Shown here: positions 26,119-34,867 of the stretch, piece after piece
Numbering within the stretch: position 1 is the first letter of the stretch
How the letters are laid out: each line of letters opens with the position of its first letter
Assembly: GCA_007361935.1 (NCBI GenBank)
Contig: CP041667.1
Span: 3,004,501-3,068,500 of the forward strand
Reading direction: 5' to 3'
DNA length: 64,000 bases
Origin: Lachnospiraceae bacterium KGMB03038
GTDB lineage: Bacteria > Bacillota > Clostridia > Lachnospirales > Lachnospiraceae
Notes under the pieces: model-generated
What the model was told of the DNA's origin: nothing
The model's database searches: none
The model's input: only the letters and a program-made list of their open reading frames with translations
Made by a program: the position numbers and the translations under genes

Positions 26119-26153
26119 AAAAGGGAGACGGCTAAACCGGCCGTCTCCCCTTT
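26119..26153. terminator. Bidirectional-type terminator between convergent genes
   Basis: AAAGGGAGACGGC and GCCGTCTCCCCTTT pair with one bulged base around a short loop; the A-rich and T-rich flanks suit termination of both the aminopeptidase gene (+) and the channel gene (-). Confidence 0.75.
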
Positions 26154-26172
26154 AAGTATCCACCCGCTTTTA

Positions 26173-29100
26173 TCAGCGGATATCGTCATCCTCATTACCC
26201 AGATGCTTAGAAGCATTCTTTTGCTCCTCGTTAAATCTTTTTGCCTGTGCTTTTTCAAAGGCTGTCGCTTTCTTAAACTTGGCCGGCTCATTTACCACAA
26301 TCTGCGGATAAGGAATACTGATTCCATGCTCATCGAAAACCAGCTTCAGTTCCCGCATAAGATCACGTTCTAACTGTACTCGGTCTTCTTCCGCACATTC
26401 CGCGATCACCCGGATATCCACGCTGTTCGCTCCAAGAGTCACGATTCCCTTATAGTATGGCCCGCCCAGGATTGCGGACAGTTCTCTTCTTATCCTTGGG
26501 AATTCTGTTTCCAGGATAGACTCCACCCGCTCCAGAGACTCCCCATACTCGATTCCGATATCACAGGAAGCATAGGATCCGCGCCTTGTCATATTGATCA
26601 CATCGGTAACGTTGCTGTTGCGGATGATCTTGATATTATTTGAGCCATCTTCCACCTTAGTGGTCCGCACCCCGATCTCGATCACTGTTCCCCGCCAGTC
26701 ACCGATCATAATGATGTCTCCTACCCGGAACTCTCCTTCAAAAATGATAAACAGTCCTGACAGAATATCCGATACCAGCTCCTTTGCTCCAAAACTGATC
26801 GCGATAGACAGGATTCCCGCGGATGCCAGCAGTGTCTGTGTATCTACTCCAAACATGGCAAAACAGTAATAAAGCAGTACAATAATAGATATATATTTGA
26901 TAAAACTGCTTACCATCCTGCAGATTGTCTCCCCGCGGGCCCCAAATGCCTCCGCCAAAATTCTGAGAAGACTCCTTAGAAGCGCTGTTCCAGTCATAAC
27001 CACACTGATCAGCATCACGCAGGCCGTTGCCGCAAATACATTCAGTCCTTTTGACCACTGCCCCTCCACGATATGTGTGAATACAGAATCTTCGTCGAAA
27101 AAAGTTTTCCTTCCCAGAACGCCAATACAGATCACTACTGCCAGTACTGTAAACAGCCACCGGATCACCGTCAGGATTTGCTGTTCCGGTGTCTTCTCGT
27201 CCCAGGCGATCGCAAGATTCATCCATCGGCTGGCCGCCGATTCTGTGGTTTTCTTCCTTCCATCTGGAAGAGAAATCTGGATCATCCGCTCTTCCTTATA
27301 TGTTTCCGCCCCAGATGTCCCGCCTTGCTCTGTTTTATCCGCTCTGTCGTTCCTTTCTGCCTCCTTGCTTCCTTTCCGGTCAAAGGCCAAGATCAGGAAT
27401 AATACCGCCAGGCAGATCAGGCTTAAGCCTCCCGCCGTCAGCGTGAGCGGAATCCTCTCCGCCATGATCTCCGAATCCGGGATCACCACATAGATATAAT
27501 AGGCGTCCGTCTCCAGAGACGAAGCCAGATATTTCTCTGAACGGATGGTAATATAATCATTATATCCGTCCAGGAACTGATTCTCCTCCATCCCATATTC
27601 CGCCGCTCTGCGTCCGATCAGCTTTTCTTCCGGATAATAAGCAAAAGTCTGATCCTCTTTGTTTACCGCGAAAGCAAAACCATTCGCCCCTACTTTAACG
27701 CCGTCTAAGATGTTTTCAATCTCCATGCTGTTTTGGATCTCTTCCAGCCGCTCTGTCCTTAGACCAATCTGGACAAAACCATCCACATTTCCATCCTCAT
27801 TATAGAGCGAAACTCCAATATACTGGTAAACCTCTCCAGAAACATCATCCGCCTGAGGATCCTGGATCAGATACTGCGCTCCTGTCAGCAGCTTATTAAA
27901 TTCATAGGACTGGTCTTCCGGATCATCGCTGATCTGGAAACCAGTATAGGCCGCGTTGGTCGCTACCGTCCGGCCCTGGCTGTCGAATCGATACACATAT
28001 TGGACTTCTAATACATCCGCCAATTCCTGAAGCGTTTCTTTCTCCTGGATCTCCGGCTTCCGCTCCAGAATATATGCGGCAACCTGACATTTATTAAGAT
28101 ACCGTTTATTATACTGTTCCTGGAGAAGATCTGCTTCCGATGCGTACTGGTCCAGCGTATTTTCCACATCCTCCACTCTCTGCCGATTGCTGATCGACTG
28201 AGAAGAGAGGGCAAACAGCGTCTGCATATAGTAAGAGATCAAGAGGATTCCTAAAAGCCCGATGACAGAAAGAATCGCGGCTTTCTTGCCTACCTGCTTA
28301 TTGTAGGATATGCCTTCTTTTTTCTCTTTTGCTTCTTCTGAATCCTTTTTTTCATCCTCCCGCATGATAAAGATGCTGTATGTAACGACGATCGTCATAA
28401 CCGCAAAGAAGATAAACAAGATGATTCCTATCGTAACATTCCTGGACTCTTCAATCTCTGCCTGCGGAATCGCCGCAATATAGTAGGTGTCCCCGATCCT
28501 GCTCACGCCGCAGTATAATTTCTCTCCATCCAATGTCATCCAGGCAAAATTCCCATCCTCCAGATCGCCCACTTCTATTCCGGAATCCAAGGCATCTGCC
28601 CCTGTCAATTTCTCATCGGGATGATATTCGATCAGATAATTCCGGGCGGAAACGGCAAATACATAGCCTTCCTTTCCAACACTGATCTGGCCAAGGACGC
28701 TCCCTTGAGAAGCAGTGTCCTCCAATAAAGTATGCAGTTCTTCCGGATCCTGCTCTATGACCGCCATCTTTTCATTGCTGATCCTGGCTCCATAATACCG
28801 AAAGCAAGTATCCCCGATATTTACCTCAAATGCCTCAGATGCCTCTCCAGTCTCAAACACCGTCCGAAGCTGGTTATACCTGGCACGTGTAAAATCAGCC
28901 TGAGTCTCCTGGGCTGCCGCAAGCTGTTCCCCTGTCTGATCAAGGATCAGTACGTTATTTACGTCCAGCAAAGATTGGTATTCTGTCATCTTTGCATCCG
29001 TCTCTTCATAATCTACGTCATTTTGCGCCATAAAGGCAACGCTCCGGGCTTTAGATTGATACACTGCGTCAAACGACTGAGTCGTCTCTAATTCTTCTTG

Positions 29101-29274
29101 GCTGGCAGTTTCCAGAACTTCTGATACTTGATCCAGCTCTTTCTCCATATCACTTCTGTGGCCCTCCAGCGCCAGACTGCTCTGCATAGTCGTCAGAAAT
29201 ACCCCCATCAGGATCAGACTGACGGCCACCAGCGCGGCAAGAATAACCGCCTTTTTCTTTAATCTTTTAGACAC
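26173..29274 (-). CDS. Double-Cache sensor joined to an MscS-type mechanosensitive channel
   Basis: 1033 residues. Order: helix (about 9-30), extracytoplasmic Cache-like module (35-280), helix (281-304), charged cytoplasmic linker, helix (332-356), second Cache-like module (360-605), helix (611-631), charged linker, then an MscS domain with three helices (700-721, 743-767, 790-812), the pore helix SAGILSIAISFGAKELVSDI (about 817-836) and beta/C-terminal vestibule to about 995. Each outer module ends with a Cache-type block (GKEGYVFAVSARNYLIEYHP; GANGFAFAVNKEDQTFAYYP), which indicates internal duplication. Start is GTG 29274 with GGGAGGGG upstream. It follows a binding lipoprotein by 14 bases. 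Inference: ligand binding outside may gate the channel. Confidence 0.85.
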   Translation of the reverse strand: MSKRLKKKAVILAALVAVSLILMGVFLTTMQSSLALEGHRSDMEKELDQVSEVLETASQEELETTQSFDAVYQSKARSVAFMAQNDVDYEETDAKMTEYQSLLDVNNVLILDQTGEQLAAAQETQADFTRARYNQLRTVFETGEASEAFEVNIGDTCFRYYGARISNEKMAVIEQDPEELHTLLEDTASQGSVLGQISVGKEGYVFAVSARNYLIEYHPDEKLTGADALDSGIEVGDLEDGNFAWMTLDGEKLYCGVSRIGDTYYIAAIPQAEIEESRNVTIGIILFIFFAVMTIVVTYSIFIMREDEKKDSEEAKEKKEGISYNKQVGKKAAILSVIGLLGILLISYYMQTLFALSSQSISNRQRVEDVENTLDQYASEADLLQEQYNKRYLNKCQVAAYILERKPEIQEKETLQELADVLEVQYVYRFDSQGRTVATNAAYTGFQISDDPEDQSYEFNKLLTGAQYLIQDPQADDVSGEVYQYIGVSLYNEDGNVDGFVQIGLRTERLEEIQNSMEIENILDGVKVGANGFAFAVNKEDQTFAYYPEEKLIGRRAAEYGMEENQFLDGYNDYITIRSEKYLASSLETDAYYIYVVIPDSEIMAERIPLTLTAGGLSLICLAVLFLILAFDRKGSKEAERNDRADKTEQGGTSGAETYKEERMIQISLPDGRKKTTESAASRWMNLAIAWDEKTPEQQILTVIRWLFTVLAVVICIGVLGRKTFFDEDSVFTHIVEGQWSKGLNVFAATACVMLISVVMTGTALLRSLLRILAEAFGARGETICRMVSSFIKYISIIVLLYYCFAMFGVDTQTLLASAGILSIAISFGAKELVSDILSGLFIIFEGEFRVGDIIMIGDWRGTVIEIGVRTTKVEDGSNNIKIIRNSNVTDVINMTRRGSYASCDIGIEYGESLERVESILETEFPRIRRELSAILGGPYYKGIVTLGANSVDIRVIAECAEEDRVQLERDLMRELKLVFDEHGISIPYPQIVVNEPAKFKKATAFEKAQAKRFNEEQKNASKHLGNEDDDIR

Positions 29275-29288
29275 GATCCGTCCCCTCC

Positions 29289-30086
29289 CTAATTCCACTT
29301 ATCGATCAATGTATCAATGGTGCCGTCATCCAGCATTTCCTGAATTGCCTGTTCCACCTGGCCGCTCAGTTCAGAGCCTTTTTGTGTCGCCACTCCGTAG
29401 TTTTGTTCCGCCAGCTGAATGTCCATAATCTCTCTATCCTCATTCATGTAGGTGGCTGTAATGCAGCCGTCCATACATACAGCATCTACCGTCCCCTCTT
29501 CCAGCGCCTCGGAAAGTTCCTGATACGTTGCCAGTTTTTTCACATGCAGACCTTCATACTCTGTTGCCTCATCTGTATTCGAAAGCACTTTATCCGTAAT
29601 GATTCCCATCTCATACATACTGATCGCAAGCTGCGGACCCGCGTTTGATCCGGACACGATCCCAATTGTTTTATCCTTCAGATCCTCCACATCCTGGAAC
29701 ATCGTAGATTTCTCAATCATCATCTTTGCTTCATCTGTATAGTAAGGTGAAGAGAAATCGAAGTTTTCCTCTCTCGACTCCGAGATTGAGTAGCAGGCCA
29801 CCAGACAGTCCACTTTTCCTTCCAGAAGCATATCCTTTCTTGTATCGGGATCAACCGTGACAAATTCCACATTTTCATAACCCATCCGCTCTGCCATTTC
29901 ATTTGCGATATCAATCTCCAGGCCATAGTATTTCCCTGTTTTTTCATTGAGGTATCCAAAATCCACAATATCGTTTCGGACTCCAACAGTCAGTGTCCCA
30001 GAAGCCTGTTTCGCCCCTGCGCAGCCGCTGAGAAGTGACGCTGCCATGCAGGCCGCTCCCAAAACTAAATAGATTATCTTTTTCAT
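29289..30086 (-). CDS. Solute-binding lipoprotein, amino-acid-type (SBP family 3)
   Basis: 265 residues with a lipoprotein signal: basic MKK, hydrophobic stretch and lipobox LSGC (Cys22). The mature part is a two-lobed family 3 binding protein (TLTVGVRNDIVDFGYLNE, YYGLEIDIANEMAERMGY, DFSSPYYTDEAKMMIEK), the family that binds polar amino acids and also forms ligand domains of ionotropic receptors. No permease or ATPase is beside it; instead the next gene, 14 bases on, is the Cache-MscS protein. I start at 30086 with GGAAGGGAG; 18 upstream codons cross the operator-like repeat. Confidence 0.88.
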   Translation of the reverse strand: MKKIIYLVLGAACMAASLLSGCAGAKQASGTLTVGVRNDIVDFGYLNEKTGKYYGLEIDIANEMAERMGYENVEFVTVDPDTRKDMLLEGKVDCLVACYSISESREENFDFSSPYYTDEAKMMIEKSTMFQDVEDLKDKTIGIVSGSNAGPQLAISMYEMGIITDKVLSNTDEATEYEGLHVKKLATYQELSEALEEGTVDAVCMDGCITATYMNEDREIMDIQLAEQNYGVATQKGSELSGQVEQAIQEMLDDGTIDTLIDKWN

Positions 30087-30140
30087 CCTATATCTCCCTT
30101 CCAGACCAGTACCAATGGATGGATTCTCTGGGTAAAACAT

Positions 30141-30196
30141 AATAAAGCACAGATATGCAATACTAACATTGTATATCTGTGCTTTATTGGATTCAA
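30141..30196 (-). promoter_or_regulatory. Promoter of the binding-protein/channel operon within a 21-bp-arm inverted repeat
   Basis: Minus strand TTGAAT (30191-30196), 17-base spacer, TACAAT (30168-30173). Arms 30141-30161 and 30168-30188 are reverse complements apart from one G-T position, with a 6-base loop; they cover the -10, spacer and start site. A second palindrome TACTA-AAC-TAGTA (30199-30211) sits just upstream of -35. The hairpin could also end xylulokinase transcripts, but the stem is A/T-rich. Confidence 0.65.
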
Positions 30197-30234
30197 GCTA
30201 CTAAACTAGTAATATTTTGCTGATTTTTGTAAAA

Positions 30235-31704
30235 TTACTTCAGCTCTTTAAACAGTCCCTTTACCGTTGGATAGATCTTGCGGAACTTCTGGTACCGTTC
30301 TTCATATTTTGCCACCAGCTCCGGATCTGGTTCTACGGTATCCACCACTTTCACCATCTTGGCCGCGATGGTTTCCACATCCGGGTACTCGCCGCAGCCC
30401 ACCGCCGCCAGCATAGCTCCGCCAAGGGCCGGTCCTTCTTCGCTCTCGATCACATCCACTTTCATATTCATCACATTGGCAATGATCTTCTTCCATAACG
30501 GACTTTTAGCGCCGCCGCCGCAGATCTTCGTCCTTTCGATCTGCAGTCCTAAGCTTCTTGCCACTTCCAGAGAATCTCTCAAACCAAAGGCTACACCTTC
30601 CAGAACTGCCTGTGTCATATCTTCTCTGGTGGTATCCATAGTCATTCCGATAAAAGTTGCTCTTGCATCCGGATCGTTGTGAGGGGAACGCTCTCCCATC
30701 AGATATGGCAGATAGAAGACCTGATTCTCTCCAAGCCTGGTAATTCCCGCCTGTTCCGCTCCAAAATCGCTGGTCTTTAAAATATCCTCATTCCACCACT
30801 TATTACAGGAAGCCGCGCTCAACATACACCCCATCAGATGATAGTTTCCATCCGCATGCGCAAAAGAATGAAGGGCATTATGCTCGTCCACCCCGAACTT
30901 TTTGCTGGAAATAAAAATGGTCCCTGATGTTCCAAGAGAGATGTTGCACATCCCGTCTCCTACCGTTCCGGTCCCTACAGCCGCAGCAGCATTGTCGCCA
31001 GCTCCCGCGATCACTTTTACCCGTTCAGACAGGCCAAGCTGTTCCGCGATCTCCGGCTTCAGTGTTCCCACCACTTCATAACTTTCATAGAGCTTAGGAA
31101 GCTGTTCTTCTGTGATGCCGCAGATCTCCATCATCTCTTTGGACCAGCGGCGGTTCTTCACATCCATCAAAAGCATGCCGGAAGCGTCTGATACATCACT
31201 GCAGAAAGAACCGGAAAGTTTGTACGCAAGATAATCTTTCGGCAGCATGATCTTGGAGATTTTCGCAAAATTCTCCGGCTCATTTTTCTTCATCCACAGG
31301 ATTTTAGGGGCAGTAAATCCCGCGAACGCGATATTCGCTGTATACTGAGAGAGTTTGTCTTTTCCGATCACCTGGTTCAGATAATCTGTCTCCTCTCCGG
31401 TTCTTCCGTCATTCCAAAGGATCGCGGGACGAATCACCTGGTCTTCGCTATCCAGGGCCACGAGGCCGTGCATCTGGCCGCCAAAGCTGATCCCCGCCAC
31501 TTGGTCTTTCTCACATTCTGCTGTCAGTTCTTTGATGCCTTCCATGGATTGTTCAAACCAGTCTTCCGGTTTCTGTTCCGACCAGCCTGGATGTGGGAAA
31601 TATAAGGGGTACTCTCTGGACACGATCTTCTGGATTTTTCCTTCACTGTCCATCAGAAGTAATTTTACCGCCGATGTCCCAAGGTCAACACCAATATACA
31701 ACAT
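30235..31704 (-). CDS. xylB: Xylulokinase-type FGGY sugar kinase
   Basis: 489 residues. FGGY-family marks: N-terminal phosphate motif GVDLGTSAVKLLLMD, ISFGGQMHGLV, and adenosine motif ICGGGAKSPLWKKI, with a catalytic Asp in GAGDNAAAAVG. It phosphorylates a ketopentose (D-xylulose or a related sugar). The isomerase 14 bases upstream is not a xylose isomerase but a fucose/arabinose-type enzyme, so the true ketose may be D-ribulose, L-xylulose or similar. ATG follows AAAGGAGG. Last gene of the operon. Confidence 0.87.
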   Translation of the reverse strand: MLYIGVDLGTSAVKLLLMDSEGKIQKIVSREYPLYFPHPGWSEQKPEDWFEQSMEGIKELTAECEKDQVAGISFGGQMHGLVALDSEDQVIRPAILWNDGRTGEETDYLNQVIGKDKLSQYTANIAFAGFTAPKILWMKKNEPENFAKISKIMLPKDYLAYKLSGSFCSDVSDASGMLLMDVKNRRWSKEMMEICGITEEQLPKLYESYEVVGTLKPEIAEQLGLSERVKVIAGAGDNAAAAVGTGTVGDGMCNISLGTSGTIFISSKKFGVDEHNALHSFAHADGNYHLMGCMLSAASCNKWWNEDILKTSDFGAEQAGITRLGENQVFYLPYLMGERSPHNDPDARATFIGMTMDTTREDMTQAVLEGVAFGLRDSLEVARSLGLQIERTKICGGGAKSPLWKKIIANVMNMKVDVIESEEGPALGGAMLAAVGCGEYPDVETIAAKMVKVVDTVEPDPELVAKYEERYQKFRKIYPTVKGLFKELK

Positions 31705-31718
31705 TTTTCTTTCCTCCT

Positions 31719-33203
31719 TTACGCAAACGGATTTTCCGTTTTATACCGTACTCCGGCCGGATGATTGTAACCGATCTCTTCTACCGGAACGCCGATATAT
31801 TTAAATACTTCATATAACGCTTTCCCAAAATGTCCAAAAGCCACCGCTCCATGATGGGGATATCCGCCCTCGATCAGCACATGGCGGTAAAATCTTCCCA
31901 TTTCCGGAATCGCAAATACTCCTACGCCGCCAAAGGACCGGGTCTTCACCGGAAGCACCTCGCCCTGAGCAATGTAAGCCCTCAGTTTATTGTCTGCTGT
32001 GCTCTGGAGACGATAGAATGTAATCTCTCCCGGAACGATATCTCCTTCCAAGGTTCCCTGAGTCACTTCTTCCGGTAATGTCCTGGCCATGATCATCTGA
32101 TTCTTCATCTCGCAGAAAGCCAGCTTACTGGAAGCGGTATTTCCACAGTGGAATCCCATAAAGGTATCCTGGATCGTATAATCGTATTTCCCTTTGATGT
32201 CTGACTCATACATATCTTTTGGCACGGTATTATTGATATCAAGCAGTGTTACCGTGTCTTCGCTTACTACTGTTCCGATGAACTCGCTGAGCGCTCCATA
32301 GATATCCACCTCGCAGGAAACCGGAATTCCCTGATCTGTCAGACGGCTGTTCACGTAGCAGGGAACAAAACCAAACTGAGTCTGAAAGGCGGGCCAGCAT
32401 TTTCCGGCGATCGCCACGTATTTGCGGTAGCCTCTGTGTTCTTCTACCCAGTCTTTCAAGGTCAGCTCGTACTGCGCCAATTTAGACAGGATCTCAGGTT
32501 TCTTATTTCCCGCCCCCAGCTCTTCTTCCATCTCTTTTACGAGAGCCGGTATCCGTTCATCTCCCGCATGCTTATGGAACGCTTCAAAAAGATCCAGTTC
32601 CGAGTTCTCTTCAATTTCCACGCCCAGGTTGTAAAGCTGTTTGATGGGAGCGTTACAAGCCAGGAAATTTAACGGCCTCGGTCCGAAGCTTATGATCTTT
32701 AATTCACTGAGCCCGATCACTGCCCGGGCGATCGGCACAAACTCATGAATCATATCCGCGCAGTCTTCCGCGTCGCCCACCGGGTATTCTGGAATATATG
32801 CCTGGATATTGCGCAGTTTCAGATTATAGCTGGCGTTTAACATCCCGCAGTAAGCATCACCTCTGCCCTGTACCAGATCATCTCCTGTTTCCTCTGCCGC
32901 CGCCACAAACATTTTGGGGCCGTCAAAATGTTTCGCAAGTAAGGTTTCGGAAATCTCCGGTCCAAAATTTCCAAGATAGACTACCAACGCGTTGCAGCCC
33001 GCCTTCTTCACGTCCTCCAGCGCCTGTACCATGTGGATCTCGCTCTCCACGATACATACCGGGCATTCGTAGATTCCTTCTGAGCCGTACTTCTGTGTGT
33101 ATGCATTCATCAAGTTCTTTCTTCTGTTTACAGACAGGCTCTCCGGGAAACAGTCACGGCTGACTGCCACTACCCCAATCTTCACTTCTGGCATATTGTT
33201 CAT
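31719..33203 (-). CDS. L-fucose/L-arabinose isomerase-like protein
   Basis: 494 residues of the fucose/arabinose isomerase superfamily, three-domain layout. The C-terminal sugar-binding part is recognisable from GVFAIPEMGRFYRHVLIEGGYPHHGAV; likely metal ligands are the Glu in CEVDIYG and the Asp in LLDINNT. Members interconvert aldoses and ketoses with Mn2+. It sits between DUF4867 and the FGGY kinase, so its ketose product probably feeds the kinase. I use ATG 33203, with AAAGGAGGG upstream, over an in-frame TTG two codons before. The exact sugar is not readable. Confidence 0.8.
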   Translation of the reverse strand: MNNMPEVKIGVVAVSRDCFPESLSVNRRKNLMNAYTQKYGSEGIYECPVCIVESEIHMVQALEDVKKAGCNALVVYLGNFGPEISETLLAKHFDGPKMFVAAAEETGDDLVQGRGDAYCGMLNASYNLKLRNIQAYIPEYPVGDAEDCADMIHEFVPIARAVIGLSELKIISFGPRPLNFLACNAPIKQLYNLGVEIEENSELDLFEAFHKHAGDERIPALVKEMEEELGAGNKKPEILSKLAQYELTLKDWVEEHRGYRKYVAIAGKCWPAFQTQFGFVPCYVNSRLTDQGIPVSCEVDIYGALSEFIGTVVSEDTVTLLDINNTVPKDMYESDIKGKYDYTIQDTFMGFHCGNTASSKLAFCEMKNQMIMARTLPEEVTQGTLEGDIVPGEITFYRLQSTADNKLRAYIAQGEVLPVKTRSFGGVGVFAIPEMGRFYRHVLIEGGYPHHGAVAFGHFGKALYEVFKYIGVPVEEIGYNHPAGVRYKTENPFA

Positions 33204-33253
33204 TGCCAAATTCCCTCCTTTGCATGATATGTAAATTTTAAATTTGACAGATT

Positions 33254-33871
33254 TTAAATCTCGATATTATCGCCTCTCAGCCCGCAGAAAGCTCCTTCGA
33301 TACCTGCTTCCTCATGGGCGATCAACCATTTGTTTCTTGCGGTGAGCAGCTTCCCCTCTCCCTTTTTGCACTGCTCTCCAGCAAGCGCCGTATTGGTTCC
33401 CCTGGGAAGGATCACCGTGCAGCGGAAGCCCTTTCCCCCTGTCATACACGGCGCATAGTGCAAAGTGGTAGCGTACATCTCCACCACCGTTCCAGCCGGG
33501 ACCAGAAATGCCTCCACCTTCTCTGTATCATACAGATAGCCTTCTGTGATATCCTGCTGTTTGCCGACCAGCAGGATCATATCCGTCGCCGCTACATTAA
33601 TCTCTGACGACCGATGGTATTCCAGAGCATTTAACTTATGATTATGTCCGTTGCAAAATCCAATCTCAATCGGCAGCCCGCCAAAAGCCCTGTCCCTAAA
33701 TTCAGCCGCGACCGCAAGATCCTCCAACTCTTCCACCGAAGCCACATACATAACTTCTCCATCGGGAAGCGGAGTATGGCTCATAGATCTCAGAAGCGCC
33801 TCCACAGAGTAGCCTTCAAGCACACGCCCATAAGGCGCAAAACACGCATCTGTCACATTTTTAATCTTCAC
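33254..33871 (-). CDS. DUF4867 family protein (cupin-like, sugar operon)
   Basis: 205 residues. The opening FAPYGRVLEGY resembles the ureidoglycolate lyase/cupin fold; GFCNGHNHKLNALEYHRSSEINVA supplies several histidines and a Glu suited to metal binding. This matches DUF4867, seen in Firmicute sugar loci. A mutarotase or isomerase-accessory role is possible but unproven. It starts with GTG at 33871, set by GGGAGGAGG nine bases upstream. First gene of the operon; a TATAAT with upstream TG (33901-33906, minus strand) but no good -35 box suggests activation by a regulator. Confidence 0.75.
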   Translation of the reverse strand: MKIKNVTDACFAPYGRVLEGYSVEALLRSMSHTPLPDGEVMYVASVEELEDLAVAAEFRDRAFGGLPIEIGFCNGHNHKLNALEYHRSSEINVAATDMILLVGKQQDITEGYLYDTEKVEAFLVPAGTVVEMYATTLHYAPCMTGGKGFRCTVILPRGTNTALAGEQCKKGEGKLLTARNKWLIAHEEAGIEGAFCGLRGDNIEI

Positions 33872-33987
33872 TTCATCCTGCCTCCTCCCTGATTACTATT
33901 ATTATAGCAATTCCTCTAGATTCTTACGACCAAATACTTAGCCCTTTTATGGCGTTTTTTTGCCTTTCTTTCATTTGGGTACAGGGC

Positions 33988-34044
33988 AAAAGCCAATTTG
34001 GGACGTAGCCTTTTCACAAAAGGCTACGTCCCAAATTGGCTTTT
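33988..34044. repeat. Long perfect inverted repeat, GGGACGTAGCC element copy 1
   Basis: Arms of 27 bp (33988-34014 and 34018-34044) are perfect reverse complements with a 3-base loop. The AraC gene stops inside it, so its last residues (ANLGRSLL) are encoded by the element. A 20-base block is shared exactly with the element at 36810-36829. It can serve as a terminator between the AraC gene and the DUF4867 operon. Confidence 0.85.
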
Positions 34045-34850
34045 CGGAACTTGCTTGGCAGTTCTTTATACTTTTTCTGAAACACCTTGGCAAATGCCTT
34101 GCTGTTTGGAAATCCATTTTGGCTTGCGATTGCGCTGATAGACAACTCTGTGTTCATCAAATCTTTATATGCGTGCTCAAGCCGCAGATTGTCCAGATAT
34201 GTTTTATAGTTGGTCTTCGCGTATTTCTGGAACATCCTGGACAGGTAGGTTGGCGAGTATCCAAAGGTCTGAGCCAAGGATTCCAGCGAAAGGTCTTTGT
34301 TATAGTTATTCTTCATATAGTCTGTAATGGTCGACAGTTTCATTAATTTTTTATTGCTTTTGACCATTTCCGCATCTACATTGGTCTTCCGATACTTGGT
34401 GACCAGAAGATAGATCAGTGTATAAAATCGGCTCTGCACCTGAAGTTCGTAACCAAATTCTTTTTCTGCATAGATCTGATACATGGATTGGATCACTTTC
34501 ATGACCTCTTCATCCTGCAGCCGGCTGCTGTGAGAGAAGTAGATAAATTTCTCATCGGTATAGTATTTTTCAAAGGTGGATAGCGGGATCTGCAAAACCA
34601 CCGTCAGGTTTTTCTTTGGAGAATGAATTGAATGTATCTCATTAGAATTCACAAGCATAAACTCTCCTGGCCGCAATGGATACCGGACTTCGTTCACATA
34701 GAATTCCAACTCCCCCTCAAAAAGAGCAAAAATCTCGATCGAGCGGTGCCAGTGTTTTTCACGAATGTAATTACCGTCTCTTCCTTCAAAAATAAACATT
34801 TTAAAAGGGATGTCATCATTAGGCATAATGATCTCATGTGAATATTCCAT
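34014..34850 (-). CDS. AraC-family transcriptional regulator
   Basis: 278 residues: N-terminal cupin sensor (about 10-110, KHWHRSIEIFALFEGELEFYV) and C-terminal double helix-turn-helix (about 175-275, SLESLAQTFGYSPTYLSRMF; SISAIASQNGFPNSKAFAKVF). Such proteins sense sugars and activate catabolic operons. It is expected to control the DUF4867-isomerase-kinase operon directly downstream, whose promoter lacks a -35 box. It follows the YitT gene by 17 bases. Start is ATG 34850 with GGAG 7 bases upstream. Its C-terminus is encoded within an inverted repeat. Confidence 0.88.
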   Translation of the reverse strand: MEYSHEIIMPNDDIPFKMFIFEGRDGNYIREKHWHRSIEIFALFEGELEFYVNEVRYPLRPGEFMLVNSNEIHSIHSPKKNLTVVLQIPLSTFEKYYTDEKFIYFSHSSRLQDEEVMKVIQSMYQIYAEKEFGYELQVQSRFYTLIYLLVTKYRKTNVDAEMVKSNKKLMKLSTITDYMKNNYNKDLSLESLAQTFGYSPTYLSRMFQKYAKTNYKTYLDNLRLEHAYKDLMNTELSISAIASQNGFPNSKAFAKVFQKKYKELPSKFRKANLGRSLL

Positions 34851-34867
34851 CCGCACTCTCCTTTCTT

